Positions 1 through 6,510 of a stretch of DNA of 33,359 nucleotides are shown here, in pieces. Source of the stretch: Symploca sp. SIO3C6 (GTDB lineage Bacteria; Cyanobacteriota; Cyanobacteriia; Cyanobacteriales; Coleofasciculaceae); the NCBI GenBank assembly GCA_010692425.1, contig JAAHHJ010000054.1:1-33359 (forward strand). Direction: 5' to 3'. The notes beneath the pieces were generated by a model. That model saw only the letters and a program-made list of their open reading frames with translations, was not told the origin of the DNA and ran no database searches. The translations under genes and the position numbers were made by a program. How positions within the stretch are numbered: position 1 is the first letter of the stretch; each line of letters starts with the position of its first letter.

Positions 1-122
1 TGCCGTATTTGTGACTGCTATTGTACCATTAAATCAGCTGCTATTTACGGAGTGTTTCGCGGACTTAAAAGTCCTCCCGCTACATCCCACGCTTGAAAGA
101 CGTGGGCTTTGCTCGTTTTTAT
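1..122 (-). mobile_element. IS200/IS605-family (IS608-type) element, left end only
   Basis: Read on the minus strand, the element starts just after TTTAC (127-123). It then shows AAAG (110-107), the left hairpin CCCACG/CGTGGG (86-91 and 101-106), the word ATGTAGCG, and a second hairpin GGACTT-AA-AAGTCC (61-74). The order TTAC, AAAG guide and hairpin is the left-end layout known for IS608. The same block occurs in the relic at 5494-5712, where hairpin 2 differs in sequence but keeps its pairing. A TACAAT-like -10 follows near 20-25, so a tnpA or tnpB gene may lie beyond position 1; that is not visible. Complete element or solo end cannot be decided. Confidence 0.7.
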
Positions 123-327
123 GTAAAGTTACAAGTCTCCTCGCCCACGTTTACCAAAATGTCCTTTCTTCAAGCACCATTACTGAGATAGTTTGTAGAT
201 AATCCGAGCTGGAGAAGTACCCGGAAGTACGCCTCAGGTAAACGCTCAGTGGGCTAGTCAATCTCGGTAAAGCTCAATCTTTACAAGCCCGCGAAACACG
301 CGCTGGGTTATTGACAGGGATTATTTT
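123..327. other. Non-coding stretch between IS608-type left end and the cpcD-like gene
   Basis: No credible gene. The sequence GTGTTTCGCGG at 52-62 recurs as its exact reverse complement at 289-299, so an 11-bp inverted repeat encloses the IS left end plus about 165 bp. The block could be degraded transposon sequence or the 3' untranslated part of the linker operon. I see no clear intrinsic terminator after the cpcD-like stop codon at 328. Confidence 0.35.
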
Positions 328-558
328 TTATTGTTCTTCATTGGGAGGAGCATCCGACGCCATCTTGACGCCGACAACCTTGCCACCCATACGCATAACA
401 CCCTGCATTGTCTTAGACATTCGGCTATAAGGAACTTTAACTGTATAGTTACTGGTTCGCATTATATCTTGACGACACAAGCCAGCTACTTCTATGACTA
501 CTGAACGACTGTTGTAGTCACTTAAAGAACTAGTACCAGTAGTAATCATGCCTGACAT
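328..558 (-). CDS. cpcD: CpcD-like small rod-capping linker
   Basis: A 76-residue protein made almost entirely of one CpcD-type linker domain (about residues 17-68, ending in the family-typical segment QGVMRMGGKVVGVK). Such small linkers cap the outer end of phycobilisome rods and limit rod length; they act at the cytoplasmic face of the thylakoid. The start ATG at 558 has GAGGTGA about 7 nt upstream. It is the last gene of the minus-strand linker operon, 201 bp after the cpeE-like gene, from which a strong hairpin (638-685) separates it. Because it follows phycoerythrin-type linkers it may cap phycoerythrin rods instead of phycocyanin rods; the symbol is by family similarity. Confidence 0.75.
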   Translation of the reverse strand: MSGMITTGTSSLSDYNSRSVVIEVAGLCRQDIMRTSNYTVKVPYSRMSKTMQGVMRMGGKVVGVKMASDAPPNEEQ

Positions 559-637
559 CGATAGTCACCTCAAATTTACTCAGTATTGAATGATCAAACG
601 CAGTCTCAAAAGCTCAATAATTATTGTCTAGTGCTAA

Positions 638-685
638 TTGTTAGTAATTAGTTCGTTGCTAAGCACAACCACTAATTACTAACAA
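638..685. repeat. 15-bp perfect inverted repeat (hairpin) between cpeE-like and cpcD-like genes
   Basis: Arms 638-652 (TTGTTAGTAATTAGT) and 671-685 are exact reverse complements separated by 18 nt; the pairing continues as AATT after a one-base bulge. It lies inside the operon and lacks a T-tract on the minus strand. This suggests an mRNA processing or stabilising hairpin that sets the linker ratio, or a small mobile repeat, more than an intrinsic terminator. Confidence 0.6.
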
Positions 686-759
686 ATTAATAGTATAGGC
701 AAAGCCTTAATGCTCACGCCCCTAAATTAAGGGCTAATTGCTATCCACTCACAGCTAAT

Positions 760-1521
760 TTAGGCAACCTCATCAACACTGGTGATTGTGCCGCCCATTT
801 TGTGAATGTTCTGAATTTTCTGAGACATCTGCTCGTAGCCAATCTCATAGGTAGCGTTACTCCGCTTGAAGCGAGTACCAGCCCCAGGTTTAGTAACTGT
901 GATCCGAAAACGCTTGCCAGTATTGGCATAGGTACCTGAACCAGCCGCAGGAGTAGCGATTTTAGTGGGCAGATTAGCGGCGATATCGCCAATCAGCTTT
1001 GCCTGGTTGCTGCTGTCACTGCTAGCAAATCCCCGCATCAGCGCAAACGTACGATTAAAACCTACGTTCTTAATCCCGACTTCGGTAGTATTACAACGGG
1101 GGTAAGGAACGATATTTTCACCAAAATTGTTCTGATACTCTTCGCTATCGAGATAAGAATCGATTTCAGCTTCGTAACCTTGCTCGTTATAAATTTGAAC
1201 GTGTTCGGAAATTTCAGCCTGATCTTGTGGGGCACGACCTAAGAAATGCTTACAATTGGTTTCGATGAACCGATACTGGGAAGCACTTTCAAAAAATAGG
1301 CGCTTATACAAATCCGATTTAGCAACAATGCTGATAAAGCCGCGCACAGTAATTTCACCATTACGGAGCAATGATTCAGCACTGCTGAGGCGCTCAGACT
1401 CCATCAAGTGTTGGTTACCCAAAACTTGCTTGTAAACTGCCCGAATCACTGTTTGCAAATCATCTTCAGTAGCACCACTACGAAGTTCTGTCGGATCAGC
1501 ATCTATTACCCAGAGTGACAT
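760..1521 (-). CDS. cpeE: Phycobilisome rod linker, CpeE-like
   Basis: 253 residues. An N-terminal PBS-linker domain (about residues 15-150, with VIRAVYKQVLGN, ESERLSSAES, HFLGRAPQDQAE and SYLDSEEYQNNFGEN) is followed by a C-terminal CpcD-type domain (about 195-253, FRITVTK...IHKMGGTITSVDEV). This is the layout of rod linkers that sit inside a hexamer and contact the next one. A strong Shine-Dalgarno (AGGAGG) lies 8 nt before the ATG at 1521. Third gene of a linker trio directly after CpeC- and CpeD-like genes, matching the known order cpeCDE. The similarity to the phycoerythrin linkers is from memory of the family, so assignment to phycoerythrin instead of phycocyanin rods is an inference. 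Confidence 0.75.
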   Translation of the reverse strand: MSLWVIDADPTELRSGATEDDLQTVIRAVYKQVLGNQHLMESERLSSAESLLRNGEITVRGFISIVAKSDLYKRLFFESASQYRFIETNCKHFLGRAPQDQAEISEHVQIYNEQGYEAEIDSYLDSEEYQNNFGENIVPYPRCNTTEVGIKNVGFNRTFALMRGFASSDSSNQAKLIGDIAANLPTKIATPAAGSGTYANTGKRFRITVTKPGAGTRFKRSNATYEIGYEQMSQKIQNIHKMGGTITSVDEVA

Positions 1522-1579
1522 CTAAAATTCCTCCTGAATTAACTTTGATGGTGATTGTTCAAAAAACAAGAAAAAAGCT

Positions 1580-2380
1580 CTATGAGATTTCTGTAATACT
1601 GACAATTTTGCCGCTGGTACGGTTAATCCGTTGAATTTGAGGTGTCATTCTGTCACCAGGCACAATATACTCAGTTGTGGTGCGGCGACGACGGCTGCCA
1701 CTGGTTGCCCCAGCCACGACAATTTTGAATGTCTTTTCAGTAGCATCAGCATAACCACCTAGACGACCACCCGACATTGGGGGCACAATCTTACAGGTGC
1801 TATTAGTTGCCACTGCTTGCACCAAGTTAGAACTCTTGTTGGCACTGTCAACTTCTGCTAGTCCTCGCAACAGAGAGAGTGTGCGGTTATAACTAACTTG
1901 CTTTTGACCGATCAAGGTACTAGCACCGCGATAAAAAGGTACGGTATCATCACCGAAGTTGGCTTGGTAATCATCGCTATCGATGTAAGAGTCAATCTCA
2001 GCATCGTAGCCCTGCTCAACGCAAATGCGAATATGCTCAGACAGTTCCGCCTGATCAAAGGGAGCGCGCCCTAAAAAATGCTTAAAGTTGAGTTCAACAA
2101 AGCGGTAGGGAGCGCAAGATTCAAAATAACGGGCGCGATAGAAATCTGATTTACCCACAGCTCGCACAAATTCCCGCACCGTAATCGTGCGCTCGCGTAA
2201 TTGCGATTCTGCATTTACCAGGCGCTCACTTTCCATGATATGGGGGTTTCCCAGCACCTGCCGATAAACCGCCCGAATCACAACATCCACCTCATCAATG
2301 GAGCTTGTCGGCCAGAGTTCGATTGGACCACCAGAAAAGGCATCCAAACCAAACTTGACTCCTGGAGCTGTACTCATCAT
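1580..2380 (-). CDS. cpeD: Phycobilisome rod linker, CpeD-like
   Basis: 266 residues. PBS-linker domain at about residues 30-165 (VVIRAVYRQVLGN, ESERLVNAES, NFKHFLGRAPFDQAE, SYIDSDDYQANFGDD) and CpcD-type domain at about 205-266 (FKIVVAG...INRTSGKIVSITE). Structural, non-catalytic protein of phycobilisome rods. Two ATG codons stand in tandem (2380 and 2377), with AGGAGA upstream; either could be used. The neighbours are a CpeC-like gene upstream and a CpeE-like gene 58 bp downstream on the same strand, so one transcript is likely. Closest in the window to the 253-residue linker, with which it shares the HFLGRAP and AELSEH segments; the pair probably arose by duplication. Confidence 0.75.
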   Translation of the reverse strand: MMSTAPGVKFGLDAFSGGPIELWPTSSIDEVDVVIRAVYRQVLGNPHIMESERLVNAESQLRERTITVREFVRAVGKSDFYRARYFESCAPYRFVELNFKHFLGRAPFDQAELSEHIRICVEQGYDAEIDSYIDSDDYQANFGDDTVPFYRGASTLIGQKQVSYNRTLSLLRGLAEVDSANKSSNLVQAVATNSTCKIVPPMSGGRLGGYADATEKTFKIVVAGATSGSRRRRTTTEYIVPGDRMTPQIQRINRTSGKIVSITEIS

Positions 2381-2575
2381 CTTCAGTTTCTCCTAAACTG
2401 CTTATTATTAATTGATTAATTGACAGAAATTATCTTCTGCCGTAGATACCTAGATACCAGCCAGATGTCACCACGCCTATGCTTAGTGATGCCTTACTTC
2501 AGACAACCCAGACATGGGAGTAGTGGCATCTGCCAAGTACTCATATAGGTACCGTACCCAAGCCTGAAGATTTTC

Positions 2576-3448
2576 TTATTCGACGGGGGTAATACTGGCG
2601 ATTTTGCCGCCTTGCTTGTGAATCCGCTGGTACTCTTTCGAGAGCTGATCAAAGGGCACCAAAAATACCTGGTTACTGCGTCGGAATCGGGAAATCCGAT
2701 TGACAGCACCGGGTGAACTATAGGCAGTGACTTCCACTCGGTAGACCTTGCCATTAGCACCGGCTCCCACACCATGACGAGTCCGAGAACCAAGGGCCGG
2801 ATCCTGGAATGCCCAACCATCGGAGGCGTTGGAAGGAGGAATAACAGCGGTGGGAGTTCCCTGAATTACCAACTTGTTCAGACGGGGTTTCTTGCCTGCT
2901 AAGTTGCCTTTACAGTCGCTGCTAGAAGCACCGCGCAACAACTGGAACATGTGGGTAAATCCAACCATGCACTTACCGGTTTGGGTTTTATAGCCCCGAA
3001 TATACGGCACAGTGTCATCCCCAAACACCTCTTGATACTCATCGCTATCGAGGTAGGAATCAATATCAGCCTCAAAGCCACCCTCATCCAGGATGTTGCT
3101 ATGAAGCTTCATCTCTTCATAGCTATCAGGAGCACGACCAAGAAGATGCTTGAAGTTCAACTCAGTGGCACGATAGCGGGGGCAGCTGTCAAAAAAGCGA
3201 GAGCGATAAAGATCTGATTTAGCGACTTGACGTACAAACTCACGGACGCTAATTTCGCCTTTTTTGACTTTTGACTCTGGCACAGAGAGTCGTTCACTTT
3301 CCATCACATAGGCATTGCCCAATACCTGTCGGTATACTGCCTTGATGATGGCTTCGATTTCTTCGTCAGAGCGCCCTGGCCATAGCTCGAACGGCTCTGT
3401 TTCTTCAAATAGACTGACGCCTAATTGAGATGCGGGTCCAAAAACCAT
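2576..3448 (-). CDS. cpeC: Phycoerythrin-associated rod linker CpeC
   Basis: 290 residues from the second in-frame ATG. GAGGAG abuts the first ATG (3457) but is 9 nt from the ATG at 3448, and the resulting N-terminus MVFGPASQLGVSLFEE matches the family's usual MxFGPASxLGVSLF start. PBS-linker domain at about 25-155 (IIKAVYRQVLGNAYVMESERL, LNFKHLLGRAPDSYEEM, SYLDSDEYQEVFGDD) and C-terminal CpcD domain (about 230-290, IHKQGGKIASITPV). CpeC joins the phycoerythrin hexamer to the rest of the rod. It heads the operon cpeC-cpeD-cpeE-cpcD and is divergent from the gene at 3733; the 284-bp gap should hold its promoter. I recognise no specific regulatory motif there. Confidence 0.8.
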   Translation of the reverse strand: MVFGPASQLGVSLFEETEPFELWPGRSDEEIEAIIKAVYRQVLGNAYVMESERLSVPESKVKKGEISVREFVRQVAKSDLYRSRFFDSCPRYRATELNFKHLLGRAPDSYEEMKLHSNILDEGGFEADIDSYLDSDEYQEVFGDDTVPYIRGYKTQTGKCMVGFTHMFQLLRGASSSDCKGNLAGKKPRLNKLVIQGTPTAVIPPSNASDGWAFQDPALGSRTRHGVGAGANGKVYRVEVTAYSSPGAVNRISRFRRSNQVFLVPFDQLSKEYQRIHKQGGKIASITPVE

Positions 3449-3732
3449 TGAAACCATCTCCTCGTTGTCAACAGAATCAATTTTCTGAGAATTGCTACCA
3501 AAGATATAAAAAAACTTAATGATTCTTCACAAAAGGCTCACTCTAAATTACTTAGGGTTCCCCAATTTGCCAGAACTAAATCTTATAAGTCTTTACACCT
3601 TCGCAATCTCCTTTATACACCGCTGCCAAAACCCCAAATCATGAAGAATTGTTGCTTTGTTTGTGATTGTTTAATGGAGCTACTAATTTTCCTGCAATCC
3701 TCTAAAATAATAACTCTTTTGGAGGTTGCGCT

Positions 3733-4158
3733 ATGACCAGAATGCTATTTTCCTACAATCATGACAAATCTGGTGAGGCTTGGAGTCATGAGCAATTCCA
3801 AAAACTGATCGCGGCGGCACTGGCAGATTCTCAAGTCACGGTTAGCGCCATGGAACATGCTCACTGGTTGCTTGAAGTCAGCGGCGATGAACTGGAACCA
3901 GCTCAAATCGGTCAATTGATTGCAACGCACATTGCCCAGCAAAGATTTGGTTGCACCCCTCCAGTAGAGGTTTTAGCCTTAGGCGGTCAAAAAACTGCCC
4001 CTAGTACTTTCTCGGCATTAGGCGTGGGAGACTGGGGGGTTGATGTAGTGGAAACCCACAACGCCCAATCCTTTCTAGATGGTATCGCTTGGAGTGCAAC
4101 AGTGCAATCAAAAGATAATAATGTTATATTCAAAGTCATGAGTATTTCGTCGAATTGA
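3733..4158 (+). CDS. Unknown conserved-looking protein divergent from cpeC
   Basis: 141 residues, soluble, no membrane segment or motif I recognise; I do not know its function. A good Shine-Dalgarno (GGAGG at about 3720) precedes the ATG. It is divergent from cpeC, which suggests a phycobilisome-related role by context only. The 3' end is unusual: its last codon and stop lie at the right end of the transposon relic at 4155-4359. With the relic present the protein ends Ser-Ser-Asn-stop; removing the relic on paper gives Ser-Ser-Lys-stop, so the insertion changed one residue and left the length intact. Confidence 0.7.
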   Translation: MTRMLFSYNHDKSGEAWSHEQFQKLIAAALADSQVTVSAMEHAHWLLEVSGDELEPAQIGQLIATHIAQQRFGCTPPVEVLALGGQKTAPSTFSALGVGDWGVDVVETHNAQSFLDGIAWSATVQSKDNNVIFKVMSISSN

Positions 4159-4318
4159 CACTCCCCTTTAGTCTATTGCGATTAACTTGCTCGTCTCGCG
4201 GCGATTCAATCCAGTAGACGAGGCATTTGTTGCGGATAAACTGACCAGTACGAATCGCTTCATCAAGTTGCTCGTACTGCCAGTTTTTGCCGACCAATTT
4301 TGCCTCAAGTACTAACAT
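4136..4318 (-). pseudogene. tnpB: N-terminal stub of an IS200/IS605 TnpB (RNA-guided nuclease family)
   Basis: The 60-residue frame starts MLVLEAKLVGKNWQYEQLDE and continues with AIRTGQFIRNKCLVYW, which is the typical N-terminus of cyanobacterial TnpB. About 45 residues are recognisable; after that the frame runs into the right end of the element and stops in host DNA. A full TnpB has about 400 residues with a RuvC core and zinc ribbon, all missing here, so the product cannot be a nuclease. The ATG lies directly after the left-end hairpin of the 205-bp relic that carries it. Confidence 0.8.
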
Positions 4319-4359
4319 TTTTGCTACCCTTTAAGGAAGGGGCTTTGCTCAAAATTTGG
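4155..4359 (-). mobile_element. 205-bp IS608-type relic carrying a tnpB stub
   Basis: On the minus strand: host TTAC (4363-4360), element start CCAAATTTTGAG, guide AAAG (4346-4343), left hairpin CCCTT/AAGGG within 4327-4342, tnpB start, and a right end GGGGAGTGTCAA ending in TCAA at 4158-4155. Target TTAC and terminal TCAA are the IS608 cleavage sites. The right hairpin is not well preserved, so mobility is doubtful. It sits where a convergent gene pair meets and supplies the last 11 codons and the stop of the gene at 4324-4938. Confidence 0.75.
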
Positions 4360-4938
4360 GTAACTAAATTGTTTGAGTTGGATAATTAAATGCTCAAAAT
4401 ATGGTGCTAGAGTTTCTTGTTCACCAGCAGTAAATCGCTTCAAACTAGCAGCCTTAATGCTCTCTAAACCCAATACCATTGCCTCTAGAGGCACCTGCAA
4501 TTCTTGATATAACAAATTCAAATAACCAAGCCCTTCTGAACTGGTAAACTGGGTGCTGCCGCCAGCAATGCCATAGGTAATGCAGCGCAGAAAATGCCAA
4601 AAATCTCGCCAACAAGCTTCTGCCCGTGTCGGCGGGTAAAGACCACCCCCTGGTTTAGTAAGATCTGGATATTGAGCTAAAACTTGCTCCCTAGCTTCAG
4701 AAACAATCTCAGCAGCCCAATCGCGTAACAACTGGGCTGTGCTTGTCAATCTTTCAGCTTCAGGTGAGAGAATGTGAATTTGTTCTAAATCAGCATCAGT
4801 GAGATAGCGGGCTTGATCATCAGCACTCTGGAAAAGTAGGATTTCTTCGGAAGTGTGGGAGCATTGCAAGTTAGCAAAACTAACTATTCTGGCTTTGGCA
4901 ATTAATTCCTTAGCACGTTCACTCAGTTGAGTCGTCAT
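4324..4938 (-). CDS. Phycobiliprotein-like (phycobilisome-domain) protein, C-terminus altered by insertion
   Basis: 204 residues with a phycobilisome (globin-like) fold signature: residues about 85-120 read EIVSEAREQVLAQYPDLTKP, GGGLYPPTRAEACWRDFWHF and LRCITYGIAGG. The Cys followed by x-Arg-Asp aligns with the bilin-binding Cys-84 of phycocyanin, so a chromophore is possible. It is longer at the N-terminus than an antenna subunit and is probably a regulator, scaffold or lyase partner, not a light-harvesting subunit. The start codon overlaps the 3' end of the CpeF-like gene by 20 nt, implying translational coupling. Residues 1-193 are host sequence; 194-204 (PNFEQSPFLKG) and the stop come from the transposon relic. 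Confidence 0.7.
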   Translation of the reverse strand: MTTQLSERAKELIAKARIVSFANLQCSHTSEEILLFQSADDQARYLTDADLEQIHILSPEAERLTSTAQLLRDWAAEIVSEAREQVLAQYPDLTKPGGGLYPPTRAEACWRDFWHFLRCITYGIAGGSTQFTSSEGLGYLNLLYQELQVPLEAMVLGLESIKAASLKRFTAGEQETLAPYFEHLIIQLKQFSYPNFEQSPFLKG

Positions 4939-6034
4939 CTTCGTATTGTTTTTGATTAATCAGAGAAATAGCCAAGGCAACAACTTGGCGAACTTCCTCA
5001 ACTTCATCATTTTGTCTGACTTGCAGGGATGGCAAAGCTACCGAGTCGCCAATTTTTCCCAGTGCCAAAGCAGCAGCCTTTCTGACTTCAGCACTAGCAT
5101 CTTCAAGCAATAAAATCAGCTTCGGCACAGAGCGCTCAGGAGCCAGCACACCCAAAGCACTAGCAGCTTCAGCGCGCACAACTGCAGCTGGATCTTTAAC
5201 AGCTGATGCCAAAACCTCTAGCAAACTTTGATCCGCCTGCTCTTGTTCTTGAGCAATATTGGCAATCGCACTTACCACAGCAATTCTGACATCAGCCGAT
5301 TCTGAGTTCATCGCCCCATACAGTTGCTCAAGCGCCTCTGCACCGATAAAGGTAATTGCCCAAGCCGCATGACCTTTTGCTGTTCCTGGGTAATTACCAG
5401 CTAACACCTCCAGCAGTGCCGTCACTGCTGCTGTTCCCATCTTGGCTAAAGCACCAGCTGCCGAACTTCTAGCAACCGCATCTTCATCATTGATTGAGCC
5501 ACTCCCACGAATTGAATTCGTGGGATTCAGGCATCAAGGGTGAGATTGCAGGCACAGCCTGTCTAACATCTCCTACGCCTAGGGTTGAACTCCCAACCCT
5601 TTTAATAATGATAGTATGTCTACAATCGAGGATCAACCAAACAGCTAACGCGGCTTGAAAGCCTTAACGCTACATCCCACGCTTAAAAGACGTGGGCTTT
5701 GCTTACTTCTTTGTAAAGTCTCAATCAAAACGGGAATCGCTTGGGAATCAGCAATTTTAGCTAAAGCCTTCCCACAAGAGCGCCTAACTACTGGATTTGG
5801 GTCATTTGCCAGAGACTCCAGCAAAAAAGGAACCATTGGTTTGCCAATCTTGCCAAAAGCCTCAACAAAGCCAAATCTGACAATCCCCCGCTGATCAGCT
5901 AAAGCGGCGACAAGACGCTGCAACTGCTGCGAGTCATTACTTTCAAAGTTTCCTGCAAGCAGTTGTTGATTTATCTGTGCTAACAAACGGTCTGTTTCCG
6001 CTTGCTCCAAGGTACTCTTTTGAGAGTTATGCAT
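4919..6034 (-). pseudogene. cpeF: HEAT-repeat phycobilin lyase, CpeF/MpeV-like, split by a 219-bp transposon relic
   Basis: Two HEAT-repeat reading frames, 6034->5645 and 5440->4919, are halves of one gene. The first runs naturally to IPVLIETL and then into transposon sequence (RSKQSPRLLSVG...). Host sequence resumes at 5493 as NDEDAVARSSAAGALAKMG. Removing 5494-5712 joins ...IETL-L-NDEDAV... in frame and gives 298 residues of E/F-type HEAT repeats. This length and the opening (LADQRGIVRFGFVEAFGKIG) fit CpeF/MpeV, the lyase for the doubly linked bilin of beta-phycoerythrin; the family call is from memory, whereas the HEAT fold is plain. As written, the protein would be a 129-residue fragment, and the second half has an internal ATG at 5440. 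Confidence 0.75.
5494..5712 (-). mobile_element. 219-bp IS608-type MITE inserted in the CpeF-like gene, both ends intact
   Basis: Minus strand: host TTTAC (5717-5713); element starts at 5712; guide AAAG (5700-5697) directly before left hairpin CCCACG/CGTGGG (5696-5676); second hairpin GGCTT-AAGCC (5652-5663); hairpins GGGTTG/CAACCC (5582-5599) and CAGGC/GCCTG (5549-5561); guide GAAT (5528-5525) directly before a 10-bp-stem right hairpin (5504-5524); terminal TCAA (5497-5494). AAAG, GAAT, TTAC and TCAA are exactly the guide and cleavage tetranucleotides known for IS608. It has no transposase or TnpB gene and would need TnpA in trans. Confidence 0.85.
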
Positions 6035-6036
6035 GC

Positions 6037-6279
6037 TTACCCAGCTGTTGACGAAGAAGCCATTGCTGCCTGTTGAGAGCGAATATTCTCAAGTGCCTGA
6101 TCAATTTTAGTAATCTCAGGATGTTGCTCCAGCTGAGCTATTACCTGTTTTTTAGGTAATTTCACCTGTTTAGCCATTTTCATCGCATCATTGATCAGCC
6201 GCTCCCGGTATTGCTCCAAACCAGCAATCACTTCCTCGACTTCTTGTAAAGATACTGTTGCTTCTTGAGTTTCTGACAT
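6037..6279 (-). CDS. Small unknown protein upstream of the CpeF-like gene
   Basis: 80 residues from the ATG at 6279 (a GTG at 6291 in the same frame would add four residues). The product looks helical and charged (SLQEVEEVIAGLEQYRERLI, then KMAKQVKLPKKQVIAQLEQH) and probably forms a coiled coil or helical hairpin. No signal peptide or membrane segment. It ends 2 nt before the start of the interrupted lyase gene, so the two are surely cotranscribed. I do not recognise the family; an accessory role in phycoerythrin maturation is a guess from position. Confidence 0.65.
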   Translation of the reverse strand: MSETQEATVSLQEVEEVIAGLEQYRERLINDAMKMAKQVKLPKKQVIAQLEQHPEITKIDQALENIRSQQAAMASSSTAG

Positions 6280-6351
6280 AATTTTGCCCACTTTCTAACC
6301 ACTAACTACCTAGAGTACCGCTTCAACAGTGGATCGGTTAGGAACGATAGC

Positions 6352-6444
6352 AGATAAGTTTATAGTTCATAGTTCATTGTTGATTGTTCATTGGCCTATG
6401 AGCCATGAGCCATGAACTATGAGCCATGAACCATAAACTTATCT
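6352..6444. repeat. 93-bp imperfect palindrome built from 7-bp repeats
   Basis: The outer arms AGATAAGTTTATAGTTCAT (6352-6370) and 6426-6444 pair with one mismatch (a G-T wobble). The interior is made of heptamers of the TGAACAA/TGAGCCA type in inverted orientation on either side of about 6398, so most of the element can fold into one long stem with wobble pairs. It separates the divergent operons at 6279 and 6511 and resembles the STRR-type repeats at 27653-27763. Confidence 0.65.
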
Positions 6445-6510
6445 TCCCAAATTCAGCCATCTGTTGGTAAATTTTTAAGAAATATTAAAAGTAAACTCTC
6501 TGAAATTATT

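Noticed and set aside
4919-5440. Independent 173-residue HEAT protein
   Set aside because: Its frame continues upstream to 5493 and joins the other half when the MITE is removed; the ATG at 5440 is an internal methionine.
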